NCBI GenBank assembly: GCA_965221485.1 | Contig: OZ244893.1 | Span: 248,001 to 312,000 of the forward strand | Length of the DNA: 64,000 bases | DNA from: JAJEBT01 sp965221485 | Lineage (GTDB): Bacteria > Pseudomonadota > Alphaproteobacteria > MPNO01 > UBA830 | Direction: 5' to 3' | Part shown: one piece after another, positions 1 through 7,999 of the stretch | Numbering within the stretch: position 1 is the stretch's first letter | Layout of the letters: every line of letters starts with the position of its first letter | Notes under the pieces: generated by a model | Told to the model about the DNA's origin: nothing | Seen by the model: the letters and a program-made list of their open reading frames with translations, nothing else | Database searches by the model: none | Made by a program: the position numbers and the translations under genes

Positions 1-105
1 GCGTTGCGCAGCGGCCAGTTCGAGGACCTTGAGGGCGCGTCGGTAAGAATTCTTATCGAAGACGATGAACCAACCGAAAATGATTACCCCGACCGCGAAC
101 AGCGG
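1..105 (-). other. Possible edge of a minus-strand coding region
   Basis: On the minus strand 35 codons stay open from 105 to the window edge. They read as a hydrophobic stretch (VIIFGWFIVF) followed by a basic segment (KNSYRRALKVL), which resembles the start of a membrane-anchored protein. It lies directly downstream of, and codirectional with, the DUF2189 gene. There is no good ATG: an in-frame TGA lies just upstream and only CTG or GTC-type codons follow. The plus strand is also open here with an acidic reading. Too short to decide, so this is only a pointer for whoever has the flanking sequence. Confidence 0.15.
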
Positions 106-152
106 TCAGCATCTCCGGAACAGCCCGTCCCGGCCGGGCCAGCTGCACCACC

Positions 153-935
153 TCAGGCGGAGGAGCGGTCGGAAGCGCCGAGGACGTCCCGGTAACAGTG
201 CCAGGTGGCATGGCCGAGCAGCGGGAAAATCACGACCAGCCCCAAAAACAATGTCGCGATGGCCACCGCAGTGAACAGCGAAATCAGCCACGCCCATAGC
301 GCCATGGGCAGGAAATTCTGGCGGATCGCCTGAAGGCTCGCGATGATGGCGGTCATCGCATCCACGTCCCGATCCAGGATCAGGGGAATGGACACCGCCG
401 AAATGGCGTAGGCGGCGAACGCCAGGACCGCCCCGACCGCCGTGCCAATTGCCAGAAATATGACCCCCTGGAATGACAGGAACAGAGATTCAAAGAGAAT
501 GGAAAGCGGCGGCGTTCCGGTTCCGAAAAACAAGGCGAACAAGAGTGTGGCGATCCGGATCCAGAGCATGGCGAAGAGCACCAGTGCCAGACCCATATAG
601 GCGAGCTGCAAGGGCGCCCGACCCACAGCGGCGAAGATCTCGGAAAAACGGAAAGAGGTGCCTTGCTGGTAACGCCGGCTCATTTCGTACAGGCTCACGG
701 CCAGGATGGGGCCACCGAACATAAAACCGGTTGCAAGGGGCAGGAGGAGGTAAATCACATCCAGCCACAAGAGGCAGAGTACGACGATATAGCTCAGTAT
801 TGTCACGAGAGCGCCGTAGCCAAGACTGATTCCGGGACGGGTCCACAAATCCCGCCAACCCTGGCCGAGCCAGCTCCAGACATTGTCTGATCGAACCGTG
901 TGAAACTGGAGATCGTTGAGCGTGACCGCCGTCAT
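153..935 (-). CDS. DUF2189 family integral membrane protein
   Basis: A polytopic inner-membrane protein of about 260 residues. After a soluble N-terminus (TVRSDNVWSWLGQGWRDLW, about residues 15-33) come several hydrophobic helices separated by short loops, including PGISLGYGALVT and ATGFMFGGPILAVSLYEMSRR, which are typical of DUF2189 (COG5473) proteins of alphaproteobacteria. The C-terminus ends in a His/Trp-containing segment (LGHATWHCYRDVL), also typical. The biochemical role of the family is unknown. I chose the start MTAVTLNDL because the eight upstream codons of the longer frame lack family similarity. It stands alone, with 504 bp separating it from the next minus-strand gene. Family call is fairly sure; function is not known. 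Confidence 0.8.
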   Translation of the reverse strand: MTAVTLNDLQFHTVRSDNVWSWLGQGWRDLWTRPGISLGYGALVTILSYIVVLCLLWLDVIYLLLPLATGFMFGGPILAVSLYEMSRRYQQGTSFRFSEIFAAVGRAPLQLAYMGLALVLFAMLWIRIATLLFALFFGTGTPPLSILFESLFLSFQGVIFLAIGTAVGAVLAFAAYAISAVSIPLILDRDVDAMTAIIASLQAIRQNFLPMALWAWLISLFTAVAIATLFLGLVVIFPLLGHATWHCYRDVLGASDRSSA

Positions 936-1439
936 CCGAATGCTCCCTGCGCGACCCAAGCCGCATCTGTCGTCCCGAAGCCAAGCCTTGTCAGGCTACA
1001 GCCATTTGCGGCAAGCAGGCAAGCGGGTTCGCGAAACGCCATCTCTCTCCTCGGCAAAATACTCACATGGCCGCAGAGGCGCCACATGTTGCGGGTTGTG
1101 TGAACCTGCGCGTGATGAGTTGCAGGATCCGCAAGATCACAATCCATTGATTTCCGGTCAGGAAGCGAAGATCCGGACATTCTGCATATCGCCAGACATT
1201 CGGGGCCTGGCGGATGCTGGCCCCCGGTTTCGGGAGGGCCCGTCCACGTCCGGTCCCAACGCTCGCCCGTGAATCGGAACCCGGTGTCAGGTCGGGGCGA
1301 GCCACGCCCGTTCATTCGGCGCAAATGCGCCTGTCCGCTGTCCGGAGCCTTGCCTATGCGATGCCCTCCGAAACGGTGGTCCGGTGCTTCGCATGGCCAC
1401 ATGTCCGGTTTGCAGCCTCGCCCGTCGGAAACCTCCGGG
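936..1439. other. Intergenic stretch without a recognisable gene
   Basis: About 500 bp between the DUF2189 gene and the metallo-hydrolase gene. Open frames on both strands are arginine/proline-rich GC artefacts with no recognisable domain. The half nearest 936 should hold the promoter of the DUF2189 gene. No hairpin or repeat stood out. Confidence 0.4.
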
Positions 1440-2447
1440 TTACGCCCCGAAGGTAAAACGACTGCCCAGATTGGAACCGACGAGGCGATCCGGCATGCGT
1501 TGTTTCATAAGCTCGATAAATCCGGTTCCTGTGCAATGCATCGGGATCACAACGTCCGGTTCAAGAAGTTCGAGCTCGTCAACCGTGTGCTGGATGTAAT
1601 CGGGCTTGGACATGCCAAGGTGAAACCCTCCGACCACGGCATGCAGCTGGTCGGTTCCGGCAACCGCCATGGCTGTCTTGACCGAGTTTACAATTCCGGC
1701 ATGGCCGCAGGATGAAATAACGACAAGTCCGCGGTCGCGCACGAGGTAACAGGTCGCGTGCTCTTCGGGATGGCTGTCCGATACGAGCTTGCCCTGTCGT
1801 TCCTCTTCCGTGAAATGATCGGGCGCCTCCAGCATCGAACCGCCCGTGACCTGTTCGAAGGACTCCCGGGCGATGTAGCCGCTGGTGAAGGCGCCGTCGA
1901 GGGCGAGTGGTCCGCCACAACATACCGGGGTGACCGACTGGGCGGTGAGGGCGGTCCGATCCGGAGCCCCCCAGCACACAAATTCCGGTTTGCCACCGTC
2001 CTGGCGAGGTGCTGGTACCCAGCGGACATGGAAGGCCTCTTCAGCGCCGACATAGAGTGACAGGTCGTCACGCATGCGAATGCGGTGTTGATCCACAAAT
2101 CCCTGCAGCCCTCCATAATGATCCCGGTGACCGTGACTCAGGATGAGTCCGTTCAGCTTGTTGGGGTCAATATCGAGGAGGTCGAAATTGCGATTCAGAA
2201 TCTCCGGCGTATAGCCGAAATCCAGAAGGTATCCGGTCCGCACCCCCTGCATCGAGGCTTCGAGATGAAGCGACAGGCCCCATTCACCAGCGAGTGTCGA
2301 CATGTGCCGGCCCGGTATGCCTCCGACATGTTCGATCGCGACGTGAGCATGGGTGGATTTGGGAAGGAAGCGCTCGTAGTGGGAATCGACGACGACGCGG
2401 ATCGAGAGATGATCCACGACGGGGGCGGTAAAGGGCAATGCATTCAT
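1440..2447 (-). CDS. MBL-fold metallo-hydrolase (DHPPP-synthase-like)
   Basis: A metallo-beta-lactamase-fold enzyme of 335 residues. The binuclear-metal motif SHGHRDHYGG (HxHxDH) is near residue 105, followed by a C-terminal SSCGHAGIVN, VGGFHLG and IPMHCTGTGF, which supply the remaining metal ligands. This order is that of the subgroup related to archaeal 7,8-dihydropterin-6-methyl-4-(beta-D-ribofuranosyl)-aminobenzene-5'-phosphate synthase (MJ0301), whose bacterial members are mostly uncharacterised hydrolases. The chosen start (MNALPF) drops nine codons, MVFCQGETV, that look non-native. It is last in a codirectional set with the acyl-CoA ligase, amidohydrolase and alpha/beta hydrolase, so a ring-opening or ester/lactone hydrolysis role in the same catabolic route is plausible but inferred. 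Confidence 0.85.
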   Translation of the reverse strand: MNALPFTAPVVDHLSIRVVVDSHYERFLPKSTHAHVAIEHVGGIPGRHMSTLAGEWGLSLHLEASMQGVRTGYLLDFGYTPEILNRNFDLLDIDPNKLNGLILSHGHRDHYGGLQGFVDQHRIRMRDDLSLYVGAEEAFHVRWVPAPRQDGGKPEFVCWGAPDRTALTAQSVTPVCCGGPLALDGAFTSGYIARESFEQVTGGSMLEAPDHFTEEERQGKLVSDSHPEEHATCYLVRDRGLVVISSCGHAGIVNSVKTAMAVAGTDQLHAVVGGFHLGMSKPDYIQHTVDELELLEPDVVIPMHCTGTGFIELMKQRMPDRLVGSNLGSRFTFGA

Positions 2448-2586
2448 GACGGTTTCTCCCTGACAAAACACCAATCACCGGACCCGGTTGGCGATATGTC
2501 CCTGTCCCCCGGACGATCGGGGGGGATCTCAGGGGCGAGGCAGTCCGCAGTGAACCGCACGGATTCACGCGCTGGACTGCACGGAA

Positions 2587-4194
2587 TCACGGGCCGGTTG
2601 CCTGCCATTCGTCTGTCAGCGCCTTGCGATCCATCTTGCCACGCACCGTCCTCGGAAGGTCCTCACGAAAGACGACCTGCCCCGGCATCTTGAATGCGGC
2701 AAGGTGGTTACGGCAGTGTTCAAGAATGGTCTCTGCAGTGGCTTCGGATCCGTTTTCGGCCACAACATGGACGATGACCTGTTCTCCATAGGTCGGGTCG
2801 GGGACGCCGACCGTTGCGACATCGGCGATTCCGGGCATCTGCAGAACAACATTATCAATCTCCAGAGGAGAAATATTAACACCTCCCCGGATAATGAGGT
2901 CCTTTTCGCGTCCGGTGAGAAACAGATAGCCATCGGCATCCAGAAATCCGAGATCGCCGGTCAGGATCGAACCCTCGGCATTCACCCGTATCGTGCCGTC
3001 AGCGTCCAGATAGCGATACCGGCCGACGGGATTACCGTTCGTCTGTATCGCGCCGATCTGATTGACAGGCTGGACGTTTCCCTGTGCATCGACGATCCGC
3101 AGGCGCTGATAGTCGTAGGGACGACCAACCGATCCCAGCCGTCGCGTGGCTTCGTGCGTTCCTGCGATCCACCCGGTTTCGCTGGTGCCATAACCCTGGC
3201 AGACCGGCAGACCGAATGTCTTTTCGAAACGAAGCCATTCCGAGGTGAGCAACGGGGACGAACTTGACGTCACGTACCGAAGCGAGGGCGCGGCATTCTC
3301 GCCGCGTTTGCTCTCCCGATTGACCAGCATATTGAGGATTGTCGGATTGCCGGCGGCAATCGTGGCGCCGTTATCGTTGACCCAGTTGAAGAAGCGCCCG
3401 ACAGAGAATCGCTCTGCCAGCAACAATGTTGCTCCTTTCGCAATGACACCGAGGGCCGAAAGGACCTGCGCGGACATCCAGTTCATCGATCGGTAGTCCA
3501 GCATTCGATCGTCAGGCCCGAGCCCGAAGGCGTCGGCGGTCGGAAGCGTGTTGTCATGAAGTTCAGCGAGGCTGCAGACAACACCCTTGGGCCGGGTGGC
3601 GGTCCCCGAGGTGAAAAAAATGGAAATATCGTCGGTCCGTTTCACAGCCAGGCCCTCGGGGGGACTGTCGTCATGCTGCGCAATTTCGGCAAACAGGCCG
3701 GTTCCTCCGCCGGGCTGCCAGCGGCCCAGGGACAGGCGCTGCCCGGGAACGGGTTCCCGGAAAGCGGGCAGATCGTCCTCGCAGAGAATGAAACGGGGCT
3801 TCATTCCCTTCAGGATATCCTCGAAATAGACAGCATTCATCTCGACATGAATCGTACAGATTGTGCATCCATAGGCGAGGGACGCCAGATAGATGATGAG
3901 ATGTTCAATGGAATTGTGGGAAAGAAGGGCCACACGATCCCCGACACCAATGCCCTGCATCCGGTAATAATGACCGATGCGATTGGCGACCCGAAAGAGC
4001 TCACCGTGTGTGATTTCGGTATTCTGATCGAGTGAGCGAATGGCCGTCTTGTCCGGGCAGCGTTCTGCGTTACGGGACAGCCATGAAGCGAATGGGGAGA
4101 TGTCACGCGCAGCGTACGAACCGTTCACTGATCCCGTCCTCATGTGTTGCGAGAGCGCTCGCCATCCTGATGGAAGATCCGTCGCCGGCCTCAT
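2587..4194 (-). CDS. AMP-dependent acyl-CoA synthetase/ligase
   Basis: A 535-residue ANL-superfamily (class I adenylate-forming) enzyme that activates a carboxylic acid as acyl-adenylate and then acyl-CoA. Visible core motifs in order: A3 P-loop FFTSGTATRPKGVV (about residue 190), A5 GYGTSETGW, A7 TGDLGFLDADGYLFLTGREKD, A8 IIRGGVNISPLEID, and A10 RTVRGKMDRKAL with the catalytic lysine near the C-terminus. Length is normal for long-chain or aromatic acyl-CoA ligases; substrate cannot be read from sequence. The start is ambiguous: an internal Met (MRTGSVNGSY, about 18 codons in) is equally credible. It lies 140 bp upstream of the metallo-hydrolase and 188 bp downstream of the amidohydrolase, all on the minus strand, which suggests CoA activation of an acid released by those hydrolases. 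Confidence 0.88.
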   Translation of the reverse strand: MRPATDLPSGWRALSQHMRTGSVNGSYAARDISPFASWLSRNAERCPDKTAIRSLDQNTEITHGELFRVANRIGHYYRMQGIGVGDRVALLSHNSIEHLIIYLASLAYGCTICTIHVEMNAVYFEDILKGMKPRFILCEDDLPAFREPVPGQRLSLGRWQPGGGTGLFAEIAQHDDSPPEGLAVKRTDDISIFFTSGTATRPKGVVCSLAELHDNTLPTADAFGLGPDDRMLDYRSMNWMSAQVLSALGVIAKGATLLLAERFSVGRFFNWVNDNGATIAAGNPTILNMLVNRESKRGENAAPSLRYVTSSSSPLLTSEWLRFEKTFGLPVCQGYGTSETGWIAGTHEATRRLGSVGRPYDYQRLRIVDAQGNVQPVNQIGAIQTNGNPVGRYRYLDADGTIRVNAEGSILTGDLGFLDADGYLFLTGREKDLIIRGGVNISPLEIDNVVLQMPGIADVATVGVPDPTYGEQVIVHVVAENGSEATAETILEHCRNHLAAFKMPGQVVFREDLPRTVRGKMDRKALTDEWQATGP

Positions 4195-4382
4195 CCAGCC
4201 CCTGCAAGATGTTTACAGAATCCCCGGTCCGGCGTCGAGACGGGCTTGTGGTCCGAACTTCGCCCGTCGGGTTGCCCGGCATTCGCGCCCGGCCGGGCTC
4301 TGTCTGCCATCTCCGAAACGGGGCATGCAGCAGAGGACAGGAGCCTGTCGAGACCGGCGCGGAACAGAAACCATGCCCGGGA

Positions 4383-5411
4383 TCAGCGAGATCCGTGCAG
4401 CTGATCGCGGGCGGCTTGTGACAGCAGCAGTCCTGTATTGCCTGACAACATCTGTTCGCCGACGTTGTCAATTGCCCGGATATCGTCGACAAAAGCCTTG
4501 ACCTTCAACGGTTCCCGGATTTCCTGCGGGTAGTCGGTCGCAAACACGATCCTGTCAGGCGGCAGTTCGACGATCGAAGCGCGGACCGAACGGCCATCGC
4601 CGCAAAAGCCTGCCGTATCAAACACAAGCCGTTCGCGGATGTAGGTATCAAAATCCTTTTCCGGCAGGCATCCATGGCGGGGGCTGTCGGCCGTGCCCCA
4701 GAAGGATTTGTCCTGATAGCTTCGAATCCGTCCCAGCATCGAGGCGATCCCGCCACCGAGATGGGCGACATGAACCCTGAGCTCCGGGAATCTGTCAAGA
4801 ACGCCGCCATTGACCAGGCGGATGATGGCCTGGATCAGGGAAAATTCCCGACCGACAGATCGGGCAAGGTCATAGGCATCAAACGGTTCGGGCCGGGTCA
4901 GCCTGAGCGCCGGATGAATGAAGACAAATACGCCGAGTTCCTGACACCGGGCCCAGAAGGGATCCAGTGCCGGATCATCGACCGTCGTTCCGTCGAACTC
5001 GGACGTAATGACCACGCCTTCAAACCCGAGTTCGTGACGGCATCGCGCGAGTTCGGCCAACGCGTCACTCCCGCCCAGCGGATGGGCGTGGGCAAACCCT
5101 GTGAAGCGTCCCGGATAATCCTGACCGGCCTTGAAGGCGCGGTCGTTGATCAACCGGCTCTTGTCCAGGGGGGCGCACATTCCCTCGGCGCAGGACAGCA
5201 TTGCAACATCGATCCCGGCAATATCCATCATCTCGATGTGTGCATCCAGATCGTGCAGCAGGGAATGAAAACTGTAGGCCGGTACGCCACGGGAATCGAA
5301 GAATGTGCGGGCTTCGCCCGCAAACCCTTCGGGGAACAGCTCAAGCGGGGTGAAGTGATGCTGGAAGTCAACGATCACGGGGCAGTCTCCGTCACGGCCT
5401 CTGGTATCCAT
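4383..5411 (-). CDS. Amidohydrolase family protein (amidohydrolase 2, ACMSD-like)
   Basis: A TIM-barrel metal-dependent hydrolase or decarboxylase of the amidohydrolase-2 family (Pfam PF04909; relatives include ACMSD, gamma-resorcylate and 5-carboxyvanillate decarboxylases). Near the N-terminus is VDFQHHFTP, where most members have D-x-H-x-H; here the first metal histidine is Gln. The other ligand regions are present: FIHPALR (His), VAHLGGG (His) and FATDYPQ (Asp). I start at MDTRGRDGD; the longer frame adds only MPADLSGTASS. It is positioned between the alpha/beta hydrolase (72 bp upstream) and the acyl-CoA ligase. A decarboxylase or C-C/C-N hydrolase in aromatic breakdown is the likeliest role. 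Confidence 0.87.
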   Translation of the reverse strand: MDTRGRDGDCPVIVDFQHHFTPLELFPEGFAGEARTFFDSRGVPAYSFHSLLHDLDAHIEMMDIAGIDVAMLSCAEGMCAPLDKSRLINDRAFKAGQDYPGRFTGFAHAHPLGGSDALAELARCRHELGFEGVVITSEFDGTTVDDPALDPFWARCQELGVFVFIHPALRLTRPEPFDAYDLARSVGREFSLIQAIIRLVNGGVLDRFPELRVHVAHLGGGIASMLGRIRSYQDKSFWGTADSPRHGCLPEKDFDTYIRERLVFDTAGFCGDGRSVRASIVELPPDRIVFATDYPQEIREPLKVKAFVDDIRAIDNVGEQMLSGNTGLLLSQAARDQLHGSR

Positions 5412-5483
5412 TGAAGACGCTGTGCCGGAGAGGTCCGCCGGCACAGCGCAGGTCCTTTGGTTACCGGACCAGTTCGGTCCCGG

Positions 5484-6608
5484 TCAGACATGCGCCTCAA
5501 TCCAGTCGCAGATCATGGGTCCATGATGCACCCAGCAGTCATGGGAGCAATGGACGGTTCCACCCTCGGCAGGATCATCAAAGATCACGAGTTGCTTGTC
5601 CTCGGATCCGATTTCGGCGAACAGGCGGCGGGCCCCTTCGACATTCATGAGCCGGTCGTTTGCGCCATGGGTCATCAGGGTGGGCACTGTGATCCTTTCG
5701 GCAAGGCCCTTCATCGAGTAGGCCTTGAGACGGTCGCGGGCCTCTGCGTCTCCAACTCCGCCCAGCAAACGTTGCACTGTGGGTTGCAGATGCTCATAGA
5801 AGAGATAGAGATCATCAAGCATGGAATAGCATCCGCACCAGCATACCAGAGCCTTGATCCGGTCCTCGAATGCGGCAACACGCGGTGCATAGTAACCCGC
5901 CATGGATATGCCCATGAGGCCGACACGATCGGGGTCGATTTCCGGGCGTGCAAACAGCCAGTCGAAACAGGCCCTGCCCGGGACCTCGTAGTCAGGCCGG
6001 GTCGGGATGTTTTTCAGATACATCGACGATCCGCGCCCCGGCGTGTCCACGAGCAGCAAGGCATAGCCGCGCGCTACCAGTTCGCGGGCGGAGAAATAGA
6101 TTTCCTCGGCATAGGCGTCGGCGCCGCCGAGGAACAGAATGGCCGGCCACGGGTCCGATCCGTTTGTGTGGGGATGACAGAAATAGCCGTCATAAGTCTC
6201 GTCACCGCACGGCACGGAAATCACTTCGATCGGGGGATCATGAAGACCTGCGGCTTCGCGAAAGCAGGACTGTGCATGGGAAAAGCAGTTGGCCTTGTCA
6301 TCATTGCGTTCAATCGTGAGAAAGACATCGGCCATCCTCCAGTACTGGTTGGCACCGAAGAAATACCGCATCGCTGTTCGCGTGTGTCCGGCTGCCAGTG
6401 CAGCCCGGGCCCGCTGTTCGGTATCCCGGGCCTTGGCCACCCAGGCCCGTTCCCAACCTTCCTTGTCTCCTGCTTCGATACCGCGGCAGACGCGTGCGAT
6501 TTCGAAGACATCACCACCACCCTCGCCGGCTTCGGCCACGAGGCGGAGAGTCTGTGAACCGAAGGGTTCGTTCGGAAAAAAGAAATCAAACATGCGCGAG
6601 GGCTCCAT
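5484..6608 (-). CDS. Alpha/beta hydrolase (dihydropseudooxynicotine-hydrolase-like)
   Basis: A 374-residue alpha/beta hydrolase with a helical N-terminal cap of about 150 residues, as in the FrsA / 2,6-dihydropseudooxynicotine hydrolase group that cleaves C-C or amide-type bonds. The nucleophile elbow is GISMAGYYAPR; the acid is in HGANDRLMNV; the catalytic histidine is in the HDCWVHHGP segment near the C-terminus. An oxyanion region (LFLGGADAYAEE) precedes the nucleophile. The ATG at 6608 (MEPSRMFDFFF) is preferred to a TTG one codon earlier. It is first of the minus-strand set running to 1440, so its promoter should lie in 6609-6780. Confidence 0.83.
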   Translation of the reverse strand: MEPSRMFDFFFPNEPFGSQTLRLVAEAGEGGGDVFEIARVCRGIEAGDKEGWERAWVAKARDTEQRARAALAAGHTRTAMRYFFGANQYWRMADVFLTIERNDDKANCFSHAQSCFREAAGLHDPPIEVISVPCGDETYDGYFCHPHTNGSDPWPAILFLGGADAYAEEIYFSARELVARGYALLLVDTPGRGSSMYLKNIPTRPDYEVPGRACFDWLFARPEIDPDRVGLMGISMAGYYAPRVAAFEDRIKALVCWCGCYSMLDDLYLFYEHLQPTVQRLLGGVGDAEARDRLKAYSMKGLAERITVPTLMTHGANDRLMNVEGARRLFAEIGSEDKQLVIFDDPAEGGTVHCSHDCWVHHGPMICDWIEAHV

Positions 6609-6789
6609 CAAGACCTGTGCGGCCGAGTCGCAGTTAGATGGACCTGCTCCGAACCAACTCAGGACAGGGCATGCTTCATTATATCAGACTCGGGTAATCT
6701 GTGGCCTCTGTTCCCCGGACAATGACAACCGTCCTGGCCTCCGATGGGCGGCCCCGGGCCGACCGAATGAGGGTGCTTCGCGATCGTCT

Positions 6790-6870
6790 GTCCATTCTCT
6801 TGTCGGAGAATCGCCCCAATCTTCGGACAATCCTTGATTTGTCCAAAAATTATGTCATATTTCGGACATG
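6790..6870. promoter_or_regulatory. Putative AbiEi-type operator over the DUF6088 start
   Basis: Several inverted GTCC/GGAC half-sites lie just upstream of the DUF6088 gene: ctgtcca, cggacaa, tttgtcca and tcggaca, the last directly abutting the start ATG at 6868. The pair ggacaa-N8-ttgtcc forms a clear dyad. No Shine-Dalgarno precedes the ATG. AbiEi antitoxins are known to autoregulate by binding inverted repeats upstream of their gene; that this is such an operator is inference. Confidence 0.4.
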
Positions 6871-7536
6871 GCGACACTGACGCAAGAGCCCAATCTCCGC
6901 TCCCGGCTGCTCGCCCGAATGGCAGACAGCCCGGAAGAGGTGTGGACGCCTCGCGATTTCGCCGAACTCGGCAGCCGCGCCGCCGTCGACAAGACCCTGC
7001 AGCGTCTCGTCGCCGCTGGTGAACTGAGGCGCATTGTCAGGGGGCTTTATGACCGGCCGCGCGAGAACCGCCTGACCGGCCGCCCGACCGTGCCCGATTA
7101 TCGCTCCGTTATCCGCGCCGTCACCCGCCGCGACCGGGCGCGCGCCCTTATCGACGGCATGACGGCTGCCAACGATCTCGGCCTCACCACCGCTGTGCCG
7201 GCACGAATCGAGGTTCTGGTTGATGCACGGCTGAAGCCGATCCGGCTCGGCAACCAGGAGATCCATTTCCGATACGCCGCGCCCAGCCGCCTCTACTGGG
7301 CAGACCGGCCCGCCATGCGCATCGTCCAGGCGCTGCACTGGATACGGGATGTCCTGCCCCGGGACAGCGAGCGCCAGCGTGTGCAGGCTGTCTTGCGCCG
7401 TCTGCTCGTTGACCCCCGGCATGGGCAGAAGATTCGAGAGGACCTGCGAGACGGTCTCACTGCGATGCCGATCTGGATGCAGGAGTTTTTGCGAGACCTG
7501 ATCGCTCCTGACGGCGGGGGCGAGGCGTCAGGATAA
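6868..7536 (+). CDS. DUF6088 / AbiEi-like antitoxin, orphan
   Basis: A 222-residue protein with an N-terminal winged-helix domain (VWTPRDFAELGSRAAVDKTLQRLVAAGELRRIVRGLYDRP, residues 22-61), the hallmark of AbiEi-type antitoxin/regulators of type IV toxin-antitoxin systems. A DUF6088 C-terminal half follows (DGMTAANDLGLTTAVPARIEVLVDAR). Such genes normally overlap or directly precede a nucleotidyltransferase toxin gene (AbiEii family). Here no nucleotidyltransferase motif is visible in the following 220 bp before the 144-bp inverted repeat, so the partner seems to have been lost. The ATG overlaps an operator-like dyad and has no Shine-Dalgarno. The assignment to the antitoxin-like family is good; activity is unknown. 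Confidence 0.8.
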   Translation: MATLTQEPNLRSRLLARMADSPEEVWTPRDFAELGSRAAVDKTLQRLVAAGELRRIVRGLYDRPRENRLTGRPTVPDYRSVIRAVTRRDRARALIDGMTAANDLGLTTAVPARIEVLVDARLKPIRLGNQEIHFRYAAPSRLYWADRPAMRIVQALHWIRDVLPRDSERQRVQAVLRRLLVDPRHGQKIREDLRDGLTAMPIWMQEFLRDLIAPDGGGEASG

Positions 7537-7755
7537 CGACCGCGGCCTGCAGGTCAGTTATCGCCACCCCTGCGAGATCGGTTTCCGAAGACGGCCAATC
7601 ACTGACGTTCAACAGCCGTTGCGTATTCGGGCGTGTGCCGGGATCGGTGATATACGCATCAACGACCAGCGCCACAGCTTCGCCTCCCGCATTGGCGGCA
7701 GCACCGAGCACGATCCCGGCATTGATAAGGAAGTCGCGTCCCGACAGGAAGGGGG
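7537..7755. other. Gap where a toxin partner would be expected
   Basis: The 219 bp after the orphan AbiEi-like gene carry open frames on both strands, but none has nucleotidyltransferase (GS-x-DxD) or other recognisable motifs. It ends exactly where the 144-bp repeat begins. Confidence 0.4.
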
Positions 7756-7899
7756 TGTTGTCTCTCACATTGATTCAGCGTTTACGTCTGATTTCGTCTC
7801 GCGCTTTTCCATCGGGAGTCTGAAAAGCGGTCGAAAGATCGCGGTGAATTCTGACCTGCCTGCGGGGTCTGTCTTGTCCTGACAGCGCTTGTCCGGACC
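7756..7899 (+). repeat. 144-bp inverted repeat, left copy
   Basis: Positions 7756-7899 are identical, base for base, to the reverse complement of 16054-16197. The match breaks abruptly at both ends (7755 and 7900). Just outside the repeat neither flank shows similarity to the other and no target-site duplication is obvious. The minus strand of this copy and the plus strand of the other read the same open stretch ending MEKRETKSDVNAESM followed by a stop, so the element may be the 3' end of a lost gene or an IS end. Confidence 0.95.
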
Positions 7900-7999
7900 C
7901 TGGTCCACCGGGGTCCTCGTTTGCAGGGCCCGTCTCTTCCCCTTAGTCTTTTCGTGGCAGGCCGGATCCCGGTTCGGGGCGAGCGCGTCCCGGAGCGGG

